Source of the DNA: Prorocentrum cordatum
Lineage: Eukaryota; Sar; Dinophyceae; Prorocentrales; Prorocentraceae
Length of the DNA: 64,000 nucleotides
Direction: 5' to 3'
Assembly: GCA_963575745.1 (NCBI GenBank)
Contig: CAUYUJ010009835.1
Location: forward strand, 107,501-171,500
The notes beneath the pieces are model-generated. The model was given only the letters and a program-made list of their open reading frames with translations, was not told the origin of the DNA and searched no databases. Below, piece by piece: positions 10,165-19,084 of this stretch; within the stretch, counting starts at the first letter, position 1; each line of letters starts with the position of its first letter. Made by a program: the position numbers and the translations under genes.

Positions 10165-10482
10165 CACAACAAAAAAGGTGAGCTCCCTGTGGGGCCAACA
10201 ATCGTAAAGGATGCGCCGGATTCGGTGGGGGGGACGCCTGCGAACGTCGCCGCTGTGGCCTTCGATGGAGCTGTCCATGGGGCCACGAAACGCTGTGCCT
10301 GGTGGGGCCGGCGCATGCGAACGTCGCAACTGGGGCCCTTCGGTGGAGCTGCCCATCAGGCCACGAAGCGATGTACTGGGTGGGGCGGACGCGTGCGAAC
10401 GTCGCCACTGTGGCCGTCGGTGGAGCTCCAATGTTGGCCCGCGAAACGCAGTACGTGGTGGGGCGGACGCATGTGAGCGTCG
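10165..10482 (+). repeat. Family I 78-bp satellite array, left part
   Basis: Four diverged copies of the unit whose anchors are GGCGGACGCATGCGAACGTC, TTCGGTGGAGCT and CCACGAAGCGCTGTACTGGG. The array stops abruptly after GAGCGTCG at 10475-10482, and the same family resumes with GAGCGTCG at 19077. This part and 19085-21480 are therefore read as one array split by an insertion. Confidence 0.85.
10475..10482 (+). repeat. Candidate target-site duplication, left copy (RT3)
   Basis: GAGCGTCG here is repeated at 19077-19084. Other array units read GAACGTCG, so the shared G variant marks both copies as one duplicated site. Joining the flanks restores unit length and phase. Confidence 0.6.
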
Positions 10483-10929
10483 CCACCTTACCTCATCCTA
10501 CGCCATTTTCAAAAGTATGCCAGGGCTGCATTCGAGGGTATCCTTGTCACGGGCGGCCTTGGTACACCGACATATGCTGACGCTGTTGCTCACACCACCT
10601 CGGCCATCACGAGGGAAGATGTCAAGCTACAACGTGCTGCACGGTCCGCCTGGAAGGCGAAGCTTGTGAGCTGGACCAGCGACATCTTCGTCGTGGCCAC
10701 GCATATGTTCAGAACGACCCGACCCTCCTCCAACTGTCGCGCGAGTGCCATGCGCGGGCAAGGGGAGAAGCAGCGGTGCCCAACCAACAGTGACGGCGCT
10801 GGCCACGCGGCCCGCTGGCACCAGCACGCCTCGCAAGTGGCCTTCGCGCTGGCAACGTGCTCGACAGGCCACCGTCACTCGAGGACTTCCAACGTGCCAT
10901 CAAGCATTCCAAGGGCTGCCCTGGACTGG
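10483..10929 (+). pseudogene. RT3 retroelement, 5' part of reverse transcriptase ORF
   Basis: Only the 3' end of this stretch is recognisable: a frame ending LEDFQRAIKHSKGCPGLDW (10879-10930), the RT N-terminal region in which retroelements have a G-x-DGW motif. The frame stops making sense at 10930 and resumes exactly at 17193 with GCPGLDGWSFQEM. The separation is caused by the LINE at 10930-17192. Upstream frames (10590-10880) are shifted and decayed. A CGCCATTTTCAAAAG phrase near the 5' end (about 10510-10524) faintly resembles a spliced leader. Confidence 0.6.
10914..10929 (+). repeat. 16-bp target-site duplication, left copy
   Basis: GGCTGCCCTGGACTGG, identical to 17193-17208. The preceding base (G/A) and the following base (T/A) differ, so the duplication is exactly 16 bp. 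It bounds the LINE at 10930-17192. Confidence 0.85.
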
Positions 10930-11726
10930 TTCAGATTTAGAAGCACGCGGAGACCAAGTCAAGCTTGGGCGCGCGTCAGAAACTCACGCCTGGCAGAAAC
11001 CACCGCCACTTATAGGGGGGAAGGCCCCGCGACAGCCTGGAAAGGACGACCTTCCCCGCCTCGAATGGAGGGGCCCCATTAAGGCAAGCGTGGATTCGAT
11101 CGGCCCCGCGCCTTCACAGTTGCGCGCCTGCCACACTTCCAACAGAAGAGTACACCACGCATAGCCCTGAGCGCGCGCCCAGCAGCACATCTAGGGCACA
11201 AGGGGCGGAGCAAGGGGTCGGAAGAGAGGATCGAAGACCCAGGGCAGAGGCCAGGGCGGAAAGCAGAGACGCGCCCAGACAAGGGGAACCCCCGAACACA
11301 CATGCAACACTTGATGCACGAACCATACCTGACTGGGTCATGCCCAGCCGCACGAAGCCTGTCCACCCTCACCCTGCGCGTGGGAAGGGCAGGCGGGCGG
11401 GGCGCGGGGGCGCCCTATTCGATCAACAACGTCGGGGGCTGGCCTGGGCGACCTCCCCATGGGCGGCCAGGAGTCGGCCAAGGACCGCGAGAGCAACGCG
11501 ATCGACAAAGTTAATCAACTCAACATGCCTAGAGGTGGCCCTGCCATCACGGGCGGCCCACCCAGCAAAATAATCGGCGCATCAATTCAAGAAATACTCA
11601 TCGCAATCGATCGCGCGCTGCGCGCGCTGCTGGGCCATCGCGCGGCCCTTAGCCCGCGGGATGTCGATCCGACCAGGGCCCCGATGATCGAGAGCAGCCC
11701 AGATCCTAACTCAAAGATCCTTCATA
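10930..11726 (-). other. LINE2 3' untranslated tail
   Basis: About 800 bp between the end of the RNase H frame and the left target-site duplication, with no coding signal. The 3' terminus on the minus strand reads CTTCTAAATCTGAA immediately before the duplication. There is no poly(A) or simple-repeat tail. Confidence 0.6.
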
Positions 11727-12010
11727 TTACCTACTAATAGCTAACACCTGAGCCCGCGGCTGGCGATAAGACTTGGCCAGTGGGAGGTAATCAGGGAAAA
11801 ACGCGCAAAGGGCATCGCCAGTAGTACGAGAAACCAACATCAAAAAAGCGCACAACTCGGCGCGGGGGCTGGACTGCTCACGGGAGGGAAGAGTACCGCC
11901 CAAGACACTATTCAAGCGCGCATCAAGGTCCTCGGCCATCCCAAGACGAACCATAGCCAATCCACATCTACGTAGCCGTTCATCAATAGCGCGGGCCCCC
12001 CCTGAACCAT
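11727..12010 (-). pseudogene. LINE2 RNase H domain
   Basis: The minus-strand translation begins DGSGGARAIDERLRRCG (about 12002-11952) and, after one frame adjustment near 11960, continues through SREQSSPRAELCAFLM and CAFFPDYLPLAKSYRQPRA. This fits RNase HI: a first catalytic Asp in DGSGG, the catalytic Glu in RAEL and a third Asp in PDYLPLAK, where TD-Y/S-x-x-V is usual. It would degrade the RNA strand of the cDNA hybrid during retrotransposition. The position downstream of RT matches LINE clades that carry RNase H. The domain is short and apparently broken at its C terminus. Confidence 0.7.
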
Positions 12011-12435
12011 CAAGGCGCCGTTTACCGCCGTGAACTTTTTTTGGGGGGGGGCACTACGAAGGCCAAAAGACCACGCGCGCTCGCGAGGGGGGGGGGGAGC
12101 ACGCCCACAACCAGCGCCCGCACTCGGGGGCCCTCGTGTGCAGAAGAAGGCACAGCGAGGGTCTGCTTGCTCAGCTTCAGCCACCAGGAATCCACTATCA
12201 CGCGCCGCAGGATCGCACGGGTGGGAATTAGCTGGGCAGAAAGAACCACGTCGCATGCAAAGTCGATTCAATAGCATCACCACATCTGAGACACTTCCCA
12301 TTTGCGCAATAGCCTGCGCCAAGAAACCTGCCCTCAGGCCAACAACCCCCAACCGCGATGGTGGCCAGTAGCGCTGCGCAAACATAAGCTTCATCTTGAA
12401 CTTCTTGTGCTTCCGCCGAAATGCTGCAAAATCAG

Positions 12436-13350
12436 CTACGCGGTCGAGGCCTCGCCCGCGCAAGTGCTGGGGCGCATTGGCCCAAACTGCTGCAAAACAC
12501 CTCTCGCGCGCGCGAGGCTGGAAACACCCCTCGCGCGCGCGCGACTGGAGGTGGTGCCGGGAACCAGGCTCATTAATTCAGAGAGGTGCTCTACCTTCAA
12601 CGATCCAAAGATCAACTTCTCGTGGTCCAGCCCGAGATCTACAGCAGTGGTGCAGACAGCAGCAATAGGCCCACGAACATGCTGCCAACGGTTAGACTGA
12701 GCTATTTTACCGAACTTCTCACGCAACTGATTCCAGGAACGCCGAATACCATGCTTCAGACCGTCAGATAGACTAGACCACTTTTCCGATGACACAGTTA
12801 GCTGTTCCACTCGCAGCCGATAGAGGATCACCACTACATTCCTTAAGTACACAAAGAGCGGAGGTGGTGCAAGGACCGGGCTTCCAGAAACCAGCGCACA
12901 AAGCTGCCGAGGCACGAATCTGCCTGAGAGCCCCTGGAGGGAGCCCCAAAACCCCATGGCCCCAGGAACCCGCGGCCAGGACATCTGGTTTGAAAACTTC
13001 CCGAGGGCACCGCGCAATCTACACAGATACGCAAGCTTCCGCCCACGGCGAAATGAAATGTCCCTCCTTTGGTGGGCTTTCCAGGCAGCCCGTCACTTGT
13101 TGACCGTGGTAATCGCACCAAGGTCTCGGACATCCCGAGCAAACTTGGCCTCGACACCCAGCCTGCGAAATTCGTCGCAATCTGCCTCTCCAGCTCGGCG
13201 GACGAGGCAACCGCGCGCGACTTGTTGCTGACCACGCAGCCCAAGTCAGAGATAGCAACACAAAAATCAGCAGCGGCTGACGGCAGACACCTGCAGATAA
13301 ACGCATCGGTTCCCTTCAGAAACTGTGAAATATCATCAACCTATAACCTG
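12436..13350 (-). pseudogene. LINE2 RT palm motif C and C-terminal region
   Basis: VDDISQFL (about 13345-13322, minus) is the RT catalytic YVDD-like motif, with the preceding Tyr or Val position occupied by a stop. Downstream come GCVVSNKSRAVASSAELERQ (13244 leftward), the usual strand-loop segment after motif C, and a long frame (13017-12436) with KLAYLCRLRGALGKFS-type thumb sequence in the neighbouring frame. Function was RNA-templated DNA synthesis. Frame changes near 13130 and 13020 and the stop before VDD mark it as inactive. Confidence 0.65.
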
Positions 13351-13399
13351 ACTGGCACTCTACTAACACATGGGTTATCTCCAGGGCCTCTGGGGATCC

Positions 13400-14602
13400 A
13401 GTTGTGAGCCTTCTCAAGGACTCAGTACAAGTAGCACTTGGCCCAGAGCACACTCTGGCTACACCCAGCAAGAATAGACCCCACAGCCGCAATAACTCGT
13501 GACAACCTCCCTGACACTTCAGGAGCCAAGGTGCAGCGTGGACGAGGAGCCCAAATACAGGAAGTGCCCTGGGTACCCTTGATTGGAGGCCAGGTGGATA
13601 AGCCTGCTCGGGCTCACAGAGTCAAACAACTTCTCGAGGTCCCAATGTATGGAGGCTGGCGAGATCCCAACAGACAGAGCCACTTCATGGCATAACTCTC
13701 GGAATAGCGCAGCCTTCGAGGCCGACGACCCTCTAACCGCAGAGTCCAAGAAATCAATATGCTTCGTACCCCAGTTGTCAATGTCGAAACCTCGTGCCTT
13801 GCAGTATATGTGGTAGAGGGCCGGGCACTTCACGACTGCGCGTTCATCGCACACAGACTTGGGGAGCAGTGCCATGATGCACGCATCGCACAGCGGCGGA
13901 AAACGCAGGGCAGCCTCAACCATACTTAGGGTGCCACTCAACGATTCCAATGCACCAACTGGCGCCGAGAGGACAAGACGAGGCTTCCAAAGGTCGACGC
14001 CAACGGCCGTCGTAGCAGCGAAACACGCACACGCACGAGCAACATCGCGAAGCTCGAGGGGGAGTGCTCTTCAAGGGAAACCACCGCCAGGGGGCGCAAC
14101 TCCTTCAAACCAACGTTCAAACACCTAGCTTGATGAAGATTCGGGGTCCACCAAGGCGTCCACTAATCCTCGCGATGTTTCATCATACTCCCCTTGTGTA
14201 GTCCCAATGCCCGGCTTAGTTTCAAAATATCAAACCCAAACCTTATCCTCAGCCTTCAGATAACCGCGCGCAGGTGGAGCTCCTCTTGGTAGAGAAGCCT
14301 TCAGCCTGCGACCAAGCCTTCGAACAGACCGCACCTGCGGCATCCACCACTTCTCGTAGAGCATCCAAGTTACGCGGGGGGTCACCAAGCCTTCCATGCC
14401 AAACATTCGCCTCAGTGGTAGACGCCAGCGGCGCAACGTGAGAGAGAATCTGGGCCGCATGACCTGAGAGAACACCGCGGTGCTGTCGACCAGCATCGGA
14501 AAAAGGGACACGCGCGAGACAGCTTCCAAAACTCGAAAAAACGGGCCGAGACCAACGACCAGTAAGACAGATCAGGGTTCCGAGAACACTGCACCTGTAC
14601 AC
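13400..14602 (-). pseudogene. LINE2 reverse transcriptase, N-terminal half
   Basis: Motif A appears as IHWDLEKLFDSVSP (about 13632-13590, minus), a D-x-x-K-x-F-D-x-V type catalytic block. Motif B appears as SILAGCSQSVLWAKCYLY (about 13490-13435), matching the AGCSQS-containing finger of these elements. Upstream frames (13519-13950, 13938-14120, 14249-14602) cover the finger region. The reading frame changes several times, so it is a decayed copy. Order relative to the endonuclease on the right and RNase H on the left is canonical for a LINE pol. Confidence 0.65.
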
Positions 14603-14707
14603 CGCGAGTCATCAGAGACTTGTCTTCCCTTTTCAACATCGAGCCTCGGCCACGGTAAAACTTGGTGTCATCCACGAAAGCACACGCACGATATACAGCT
14701 TGCAACT

Positions 14708-15289
14708 CTAGGGCACGTGATCACGTAAGATACTGCTTACCGAATGCCCCAGGCATGTGGTGCACCACGTGCTCAGGAAGTGCAGAATACATATCCCCAG
14801 GCATCGCCAAGGGGACTTCCAGGAGACTCGAACCAGCCTGAGCCATATACGTAAGCCAATGACTATCAGGGCCCAAGGCCTCAGACCGGACGGGCCAACC
14901 AAAGCTTCCATATCAAGGGCCGCATCGATGTGCGCATGGGTCTTGAAGGGGGACGTCAGGTCGGCATTTGCCGTCAGGTATGGGCAAGGGGCGCGTGGGC
15001 ACACCGCGCAATCAATTAGATTTCCACCCGCCGCACAAGTGAACTGCACATTAACAGGCAGGCACGTCATGGCAGACAAATGCTCCCGGATACCAGAATC
15101 CCCCAATACATCTTCGGACTCGTCGAAGCCCCACATTAGAAACCACGGAATAGAGAGCCCTCGTCCAAGCTCAGCAACCCCGCGGAGACGACCTGCGTTG
15201 GCACCCGAGACCCCGATGGACGGAACCAAGTAAATCACGCCCACGGCAACCATGCACGATGTCAATCGCACCTCCAGGAAAACCAACAT
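14708..15289 (-). pseudogene. LINE2 APE-type endonuclease domain
   Basis: A 193-codon minus-strand frame. GVIYLVPSIGVSGANAGRLR is followed by ELGRGLSIPWFLMWGFDESEDVL, where active elements have GDFN, so the catalytic Asp-Phe-Asn is damaged (WGFDES). GGNLIDCAVCPRAPCPYL is the late endonuclease strand that normally reads G..IDY.V. The domain would nick target DNA to prime reverse transcription. Placement between ORF1 and RT fits. Function is assigned from motif order and was not tested against a profile. Confidence 0.65.
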
Positions 15290-15568
15290 TCCCCTGGACC
15301 AACTTGCAACGCTTTAGGGGCCTGGATCAAAAACTTGCGGATACACGAGCCAAGCTGGACGGCTGCGGCAACTCCCCCATGAGTACCCCCCTGGAGAAGC
15401 CCAGGCATCCTGAACATGCGGGGCCCATGTCATGAACCTGCAGGACTTCTTCATCAGGAAGGCCTTCGGGCAACGCATGCGGTGCTCGGCCGTGAAGACC
15501 CCGCCAACATCCGCCAACCTCAGCAGCCTTAGCTGCAAGAAAGTCCAGAGCAAGCTTAGACCAATGAT

Positions 15569-17155
15569 CTATACAGATGAACTTAAAAAGTACACTGGCA
15601 CCCACTGCGCGTGGCTTGGAGGGCGTGCTAGGAACGGGGCCAGGGCTTGACCGCTGCCCATGCCAGGCTGCTGCTCAGCTGACGCCTGCTGCGCAGGCTC
15701 GCCGCCGCCCGCGACTGGCTGCCGCCCAGAGCAAACTGGAGTAGCAGCTGGCCCGCAAAGGGAGCGTCCAAGCTGATCTGCAGCATGCTGGCAGAACACG
15801 CGGCACAAGTCGCAGGTGACGTTATGTCCCTTCTTCGCACGCTGTGTAGCTCGTCCGTGAATCTGCCTCTGTAGTAGATCATGGCACTGCTGTGCGTGCT
15901 GGGCATCCATTCCAATTTCACCAGCGCGTCGTTCGAGGTCTCGAAGTTAGCCCCGACCGGCAGGCTCCATGGTATCATCTCCTGCCTCACTGGCAACATC
16001 AGAAGCCGCATCGTCGGGGCCTGGTTCGAGAAGGCCGCGCATCCTCTGCTGATGGCGGCGGTACTTCTTCCATTGATCGAGAGAAATGGCGGCGCACCCC
16101 GTGAGCTTACCCACGGTGTCATCGGAGAACTAGTGGAGGCGGGCTTCCACGTAGACGAAGCCGACCACCCTGCCACGACGCCATGGATCATCATCAGCAC
16201 TGCCAGGGACCGTGCCAGGCTGCGCACCAGGTCCGAGCGGCACGCGAGGGGCGCCCGCAGGCGGCTGAGCCGCCGGGGCGCCCGCAGGGGCAGGCTGGGC
16301 CGCTGAGCGGGCGAGGGGCGCCTCCTGATCCGCACGACGGCGCCGTTGGTCGTTGACCTCAGCGCAATCGGTGATCTTGAACTGGTTGACGTCGAACAGC
16401 GTCTTCTCAGTGTCGGCGTCACGCGCGGCAGCGCGGCCCCTCTCCGAGGCCTGCGCCGCCTCCGCGTGATGTTGCTGCATCTCCCCCATCGTGGCCTTTG
16501 CCTTATTGCGGCGTCCGGGCCGCCACTGAACCTCCTGCGTCGCGAGGCGCTCAGACTGTGTAGCCAATTCGACCTTTTTCGCCAAGGATGTCTGCTCGGC
16601 CGAGGCCATGCGGTCAAGCTCAGCATCCGCATAATCGTGCACTTCAGGGAGTAGAGGAGCAGCGGCCTGCTTCGCCACCCCAGCGAGGGCAGGGTAGTGG
16701 GCCGACCAGTCCTCACGCTCCTTAATGAGGCGTGGTGGCATTGGCACCGCCGCAGCTCCAGGGGGGGCCCCATGGGATCCATCAAGCGCATCAGCAGCAG
16801 CGCGACCACCATCGAGAGGAACGCAGTTGCCACCGCAAAGGCTGCACTGGCGGTGACAATGGCATGCATGCCCCCAGTGTCCGCATGAGCCACACACACA
16901 CGGTAGGAAGCATCTATCTGCTTCTTCTTCTCCTTGGGCCTGGCTTCCACGCCCAGCCCCCACCGCCGCCCCTGCTGTCGCGATCGCGCCACGGGGCACG
17001 GGCGCGCCAAGACATGCCGCAAGTAGCAGGAGAAGTCGGATCGTCGTGAAATCTGCTCCCTCAGGAGCGCAGGCCGAAAAGCCACCAGGGAGCCTGACTG
17101 GGCTGCCCCCTGATGGCAAGAAACTGCCCTGGCCAGCTGCCTTGACAAATGGCAA
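15569..17155 (-). pseudogene. LINE2 ORF1-like protein (Cys-rich, coiled coil)
   Basis: Two overlapping minus-strand frames (17155-16130, 341 codons; 15910-15569). The first has a cysteine/histidine cluster CVCGSCGHWGHACHCHRQCSLCGG (about 16910-16838) resembling the zinc knuckle of dinoflagellate retroelement ORF1 proteins. A Glu/Lys/Gln-rich segment with heptad character follows (about 16720-16370), then a Pro/Ala/Gln linker. The second has CDLCRVFCQH. ORF1 proteins bind element RNA. The start at 17155 lies inside the leader-relic region, so the true start may be downstream. The stop at 16130 followed by a frame change suggests decay. Confidence 0.5.
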
Positions 17156-17191
17156 CTACAGCCAAAATGGCTCGGGCCAAATGGCTACGGC
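17141..17191 (-). other. DinoSL plus two relict leaders at LINE2 5' end
   Basis: Minus strand from 17190: CCGTAGCCATTTGGCCCGAG, preceded by G at 17191, differs from the DinoSL (CCGTAGCCATTTTGGCTCAAG) by one deleted T and two substitutions. It is followed by the 15-mer CCATTTTGGCTGTAG, then TTGCCATTTGTCAAG. The 15-nt step equals the DinoSL remnant left when its own internal AG is used as a trans-splice acceptor. The block begins one base inside the target-site duplication, so it is the true 5' end of the inserted cDNA. Confidence 0.85.
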
Positions 17192-17192
17192 A

Positions 17193-17208
17193 GGCTGCCC
17201 TGGACTGG
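17193..17208 (+). repeat. 16-bp target-site duplication, right copy
   Basis: GGCTGCCCTGGACTGG, identical to 10914-10929. The RT3 frame continues directly from it as GLDGWSFQEM. Confidence 0.85.
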
Positions 17209-18640
17209 ATGGCTGGTCGTTTCAGGAAATGCGAGCGCCCAGCTGATTGAGCTTTTCGCGCTTTGGAAAGACACGGCGACCGTATGCGTGGAGTCCCGTG
17301 GCCATCCCCCAGACGACATACTCAACCCCCGATTTGCCTGGCGAGCGGCAGGCCCTCCAAAAAACGAAGAGGACACCAGGCCGATTAGCGACGGGTCAAT
17401 CCTCCTCCGCATCTGGTTCGTGGCGTTAGCTTCATCCACGCCCAGGCCACCCACGAACAAGTGAGCCAACTGTAAGACAGTCAGCGTGGCCCACGCGATT
17501 TCCTCGTGGTTGCGTGGCTGTAAAAAAATACGGATGGCATTGAGCTGGACCTTTCAAACGCGTATGCTAATATGTGTCATGAGGTGGCGGACGCAGCTAT
17601 GGTCGCAGCCTCCTCTTCCCGATGCAGTTCGGCATGTGCGTGGTGCTGCTTGGCGGGGCCCCTGATGCTGCAGCCTCAACGGCGAAATGCCCCCCCCCCC
17701 CCCCCCCCCCCCAATCTACGCCGCGCGCGGGCTACCGCAGGGCGATTCGATTGCCCCCGCGGTGATGATAACCACTCTTGCGCCATGTCAGCCTTTGTCT
17801 CGCTCAGTTGCCTTTATGGACGACCGCTCGTTGACGGCGCAATCCAATGACGAGTTGGACCAAGCACTGGTCAGTGCAGCTGCGCTTGGCGCGGATGTTG
17901 GATTCAGTGAGAATACAATTCAGAAGCAACGTTGGTCGGACTCCCAGGCGCCTGTTGAGATCGAACACCTTGGGGTACTGGCCAAGCCAACAGACACCAG
18001 CTGGGGTATTCTATCACGGCAGAAGTTAACAAAGATGGACATGGCAAACGAGATTTTGAAGACGGTCCTTGGCACTCAAGAAGTTCGGATTCGTCTCGTC
18101 TTCGTCTATTTACGACCGCTGTGGCTTTGGGCCTCACCAGTTACTATCCCACCACAGGCAAACGTCTCGCGACCGCCATGTGGAAGTCACAAACCACATG
18201 GCGGTGCTGGTGGCGGTGGTGGGCACAACACATTTCACGACATCCTTCTTCGCAACGGCGCTGCATGGCTTCTCCGAGATCCAAGACTGCCGCCTGGTGT
18301 GGAGTGGTCTCCTGGACACGACTTTCGGCCATTACGCAGCTACATTAGGCGTTCGCTTCATACGATATTCGGAGCATCTGGGCGCCCTCCTCGAGGTTCC
18401 CGTGTCGGACGACTTCAGGATCAAAAGGGTGTTCGAACGCTTGATGGGCGACCAACGACGGCTTTGAAAGGCCCCAAGAGAGCCCAGCACGCACTCAGAG
18501 CTATCGCTCGCATACGCTGCATGCGACAGGTGCGCAAATCCAGCCAGACAGGACACGCAAGATATCGATGGCGTGGACGTGAAGGCTTGTTCCAATATGG
18601 TCTACTCATCTTTGTGTTTGAAGCTTTCAATGCTTGAACG
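17193..18640 (+). pseudogene. RT3 retroelement reverse transcriptase, main part
   Basis: Plus-strand RT blocks in order: GCPGLDGWSFQEM (17194-17232); AAGPPKNEEDTRPISDGSILLRIW (about 17349-17417), the R-P-I block; IELDLSNAYANM (17540-17575), motif A with catalytic Asp; GLPQGDSIAP (about 17729-17758), motif B; AFMDDRSLTA (about 17812-17842), motif C with paired Asp. A thumb region follows (LGTQEVRIRLVFVYLRPLWLWAS, about 18070-18138). A run of about 23 C at 17690-17712 separates motifs A and B and probably disrupts the frame; a stop follows FQEMRAPS. The element is inactive. It is a different RT family from LINE2 and LINE1. Confidence 0.75.
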
Positions 18641-19076
18641 CGTGTGTGCTTTGATCTTCCGTTCTGGTGCGGCCACGACCGGGGCGCGACGCCAATATGG
18701 CAGACCATGCAAATTACGTGGCGAACTTTATCCGTCTACGCGGCGTTTGGTGTGCGAATGCCAAAAAAAAACCGCGCTGCGCGGGATGAACCCACGCTGA
18801 GATACTCTGTGCCAGCGCTGTTTTGGTCTTCTCTCCCTCGAGTGACGTCCAAGAGCGGCTGGGTGACGTTTGCCCTCTCGGAGTGCAATGTTGAAAAACA
18901 TCGATTCTTGGTGGCAGTGTGCTCGGTTGGAATGCAGGTTATCAAGGTGGGTGTGACTGAACTGCTACATGATCCTGGCGCCTTTCGGCGCGATGATGGT
19001 TTCCTGTATAATGACCTCCACGAGCGAATATACCTCTCAGAAGTGGTGTTCCACATCAACGTGCGCGCGCGCACGC
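18641..19076 (+). other. RT3 3' region
   Basis: About 430 bp from the end of the RT frame to the candidate right duplication, without repeats. A 160-codon frame (18644-19126) crosses into the satellite and is not supported. Confidence 0.5.
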
Positions 19077-19084
19077 GAGCGTCG
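19077..19084 (+). repeat. Candidate target-site duplication, right copy (RT3)
   Basis: GAGCGTCG, matching 10475-10482. The array resumes immediately as TATTTGGGGCCTTCGGTGG. Confidence 0.6.

Larger units (their letters stand above)
10930..17192 (-). mobile_element. Complete non-LTR retrotransposon (LINE2) inserted in RT3
   Basis: A 6.3-kb minus-strand element flanked by a perfect 16-bp direct repeat. From its 5' end (right) it has a DinoSL and two shorter relics, a cysteine-rich and coiled-coil ORF1 (17155-15569), an APE-type endonuclease (about 15289-14708), a reverse transcriptase (about 14600-12843), a C-terminal region (13017-12436), an RNase H domain (about 12010-11727) and a 0.8-kb 3' tail without poly(A). 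Several frameshifts and stops interrupt the pol frame, so it is probably dead. It lies antisense inside RT3. A start at the capped, leader-bearing 5' end together with a duplication indicates target-primed insertion of a full-length trans-spliced transcript. Confidence 0.85.
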
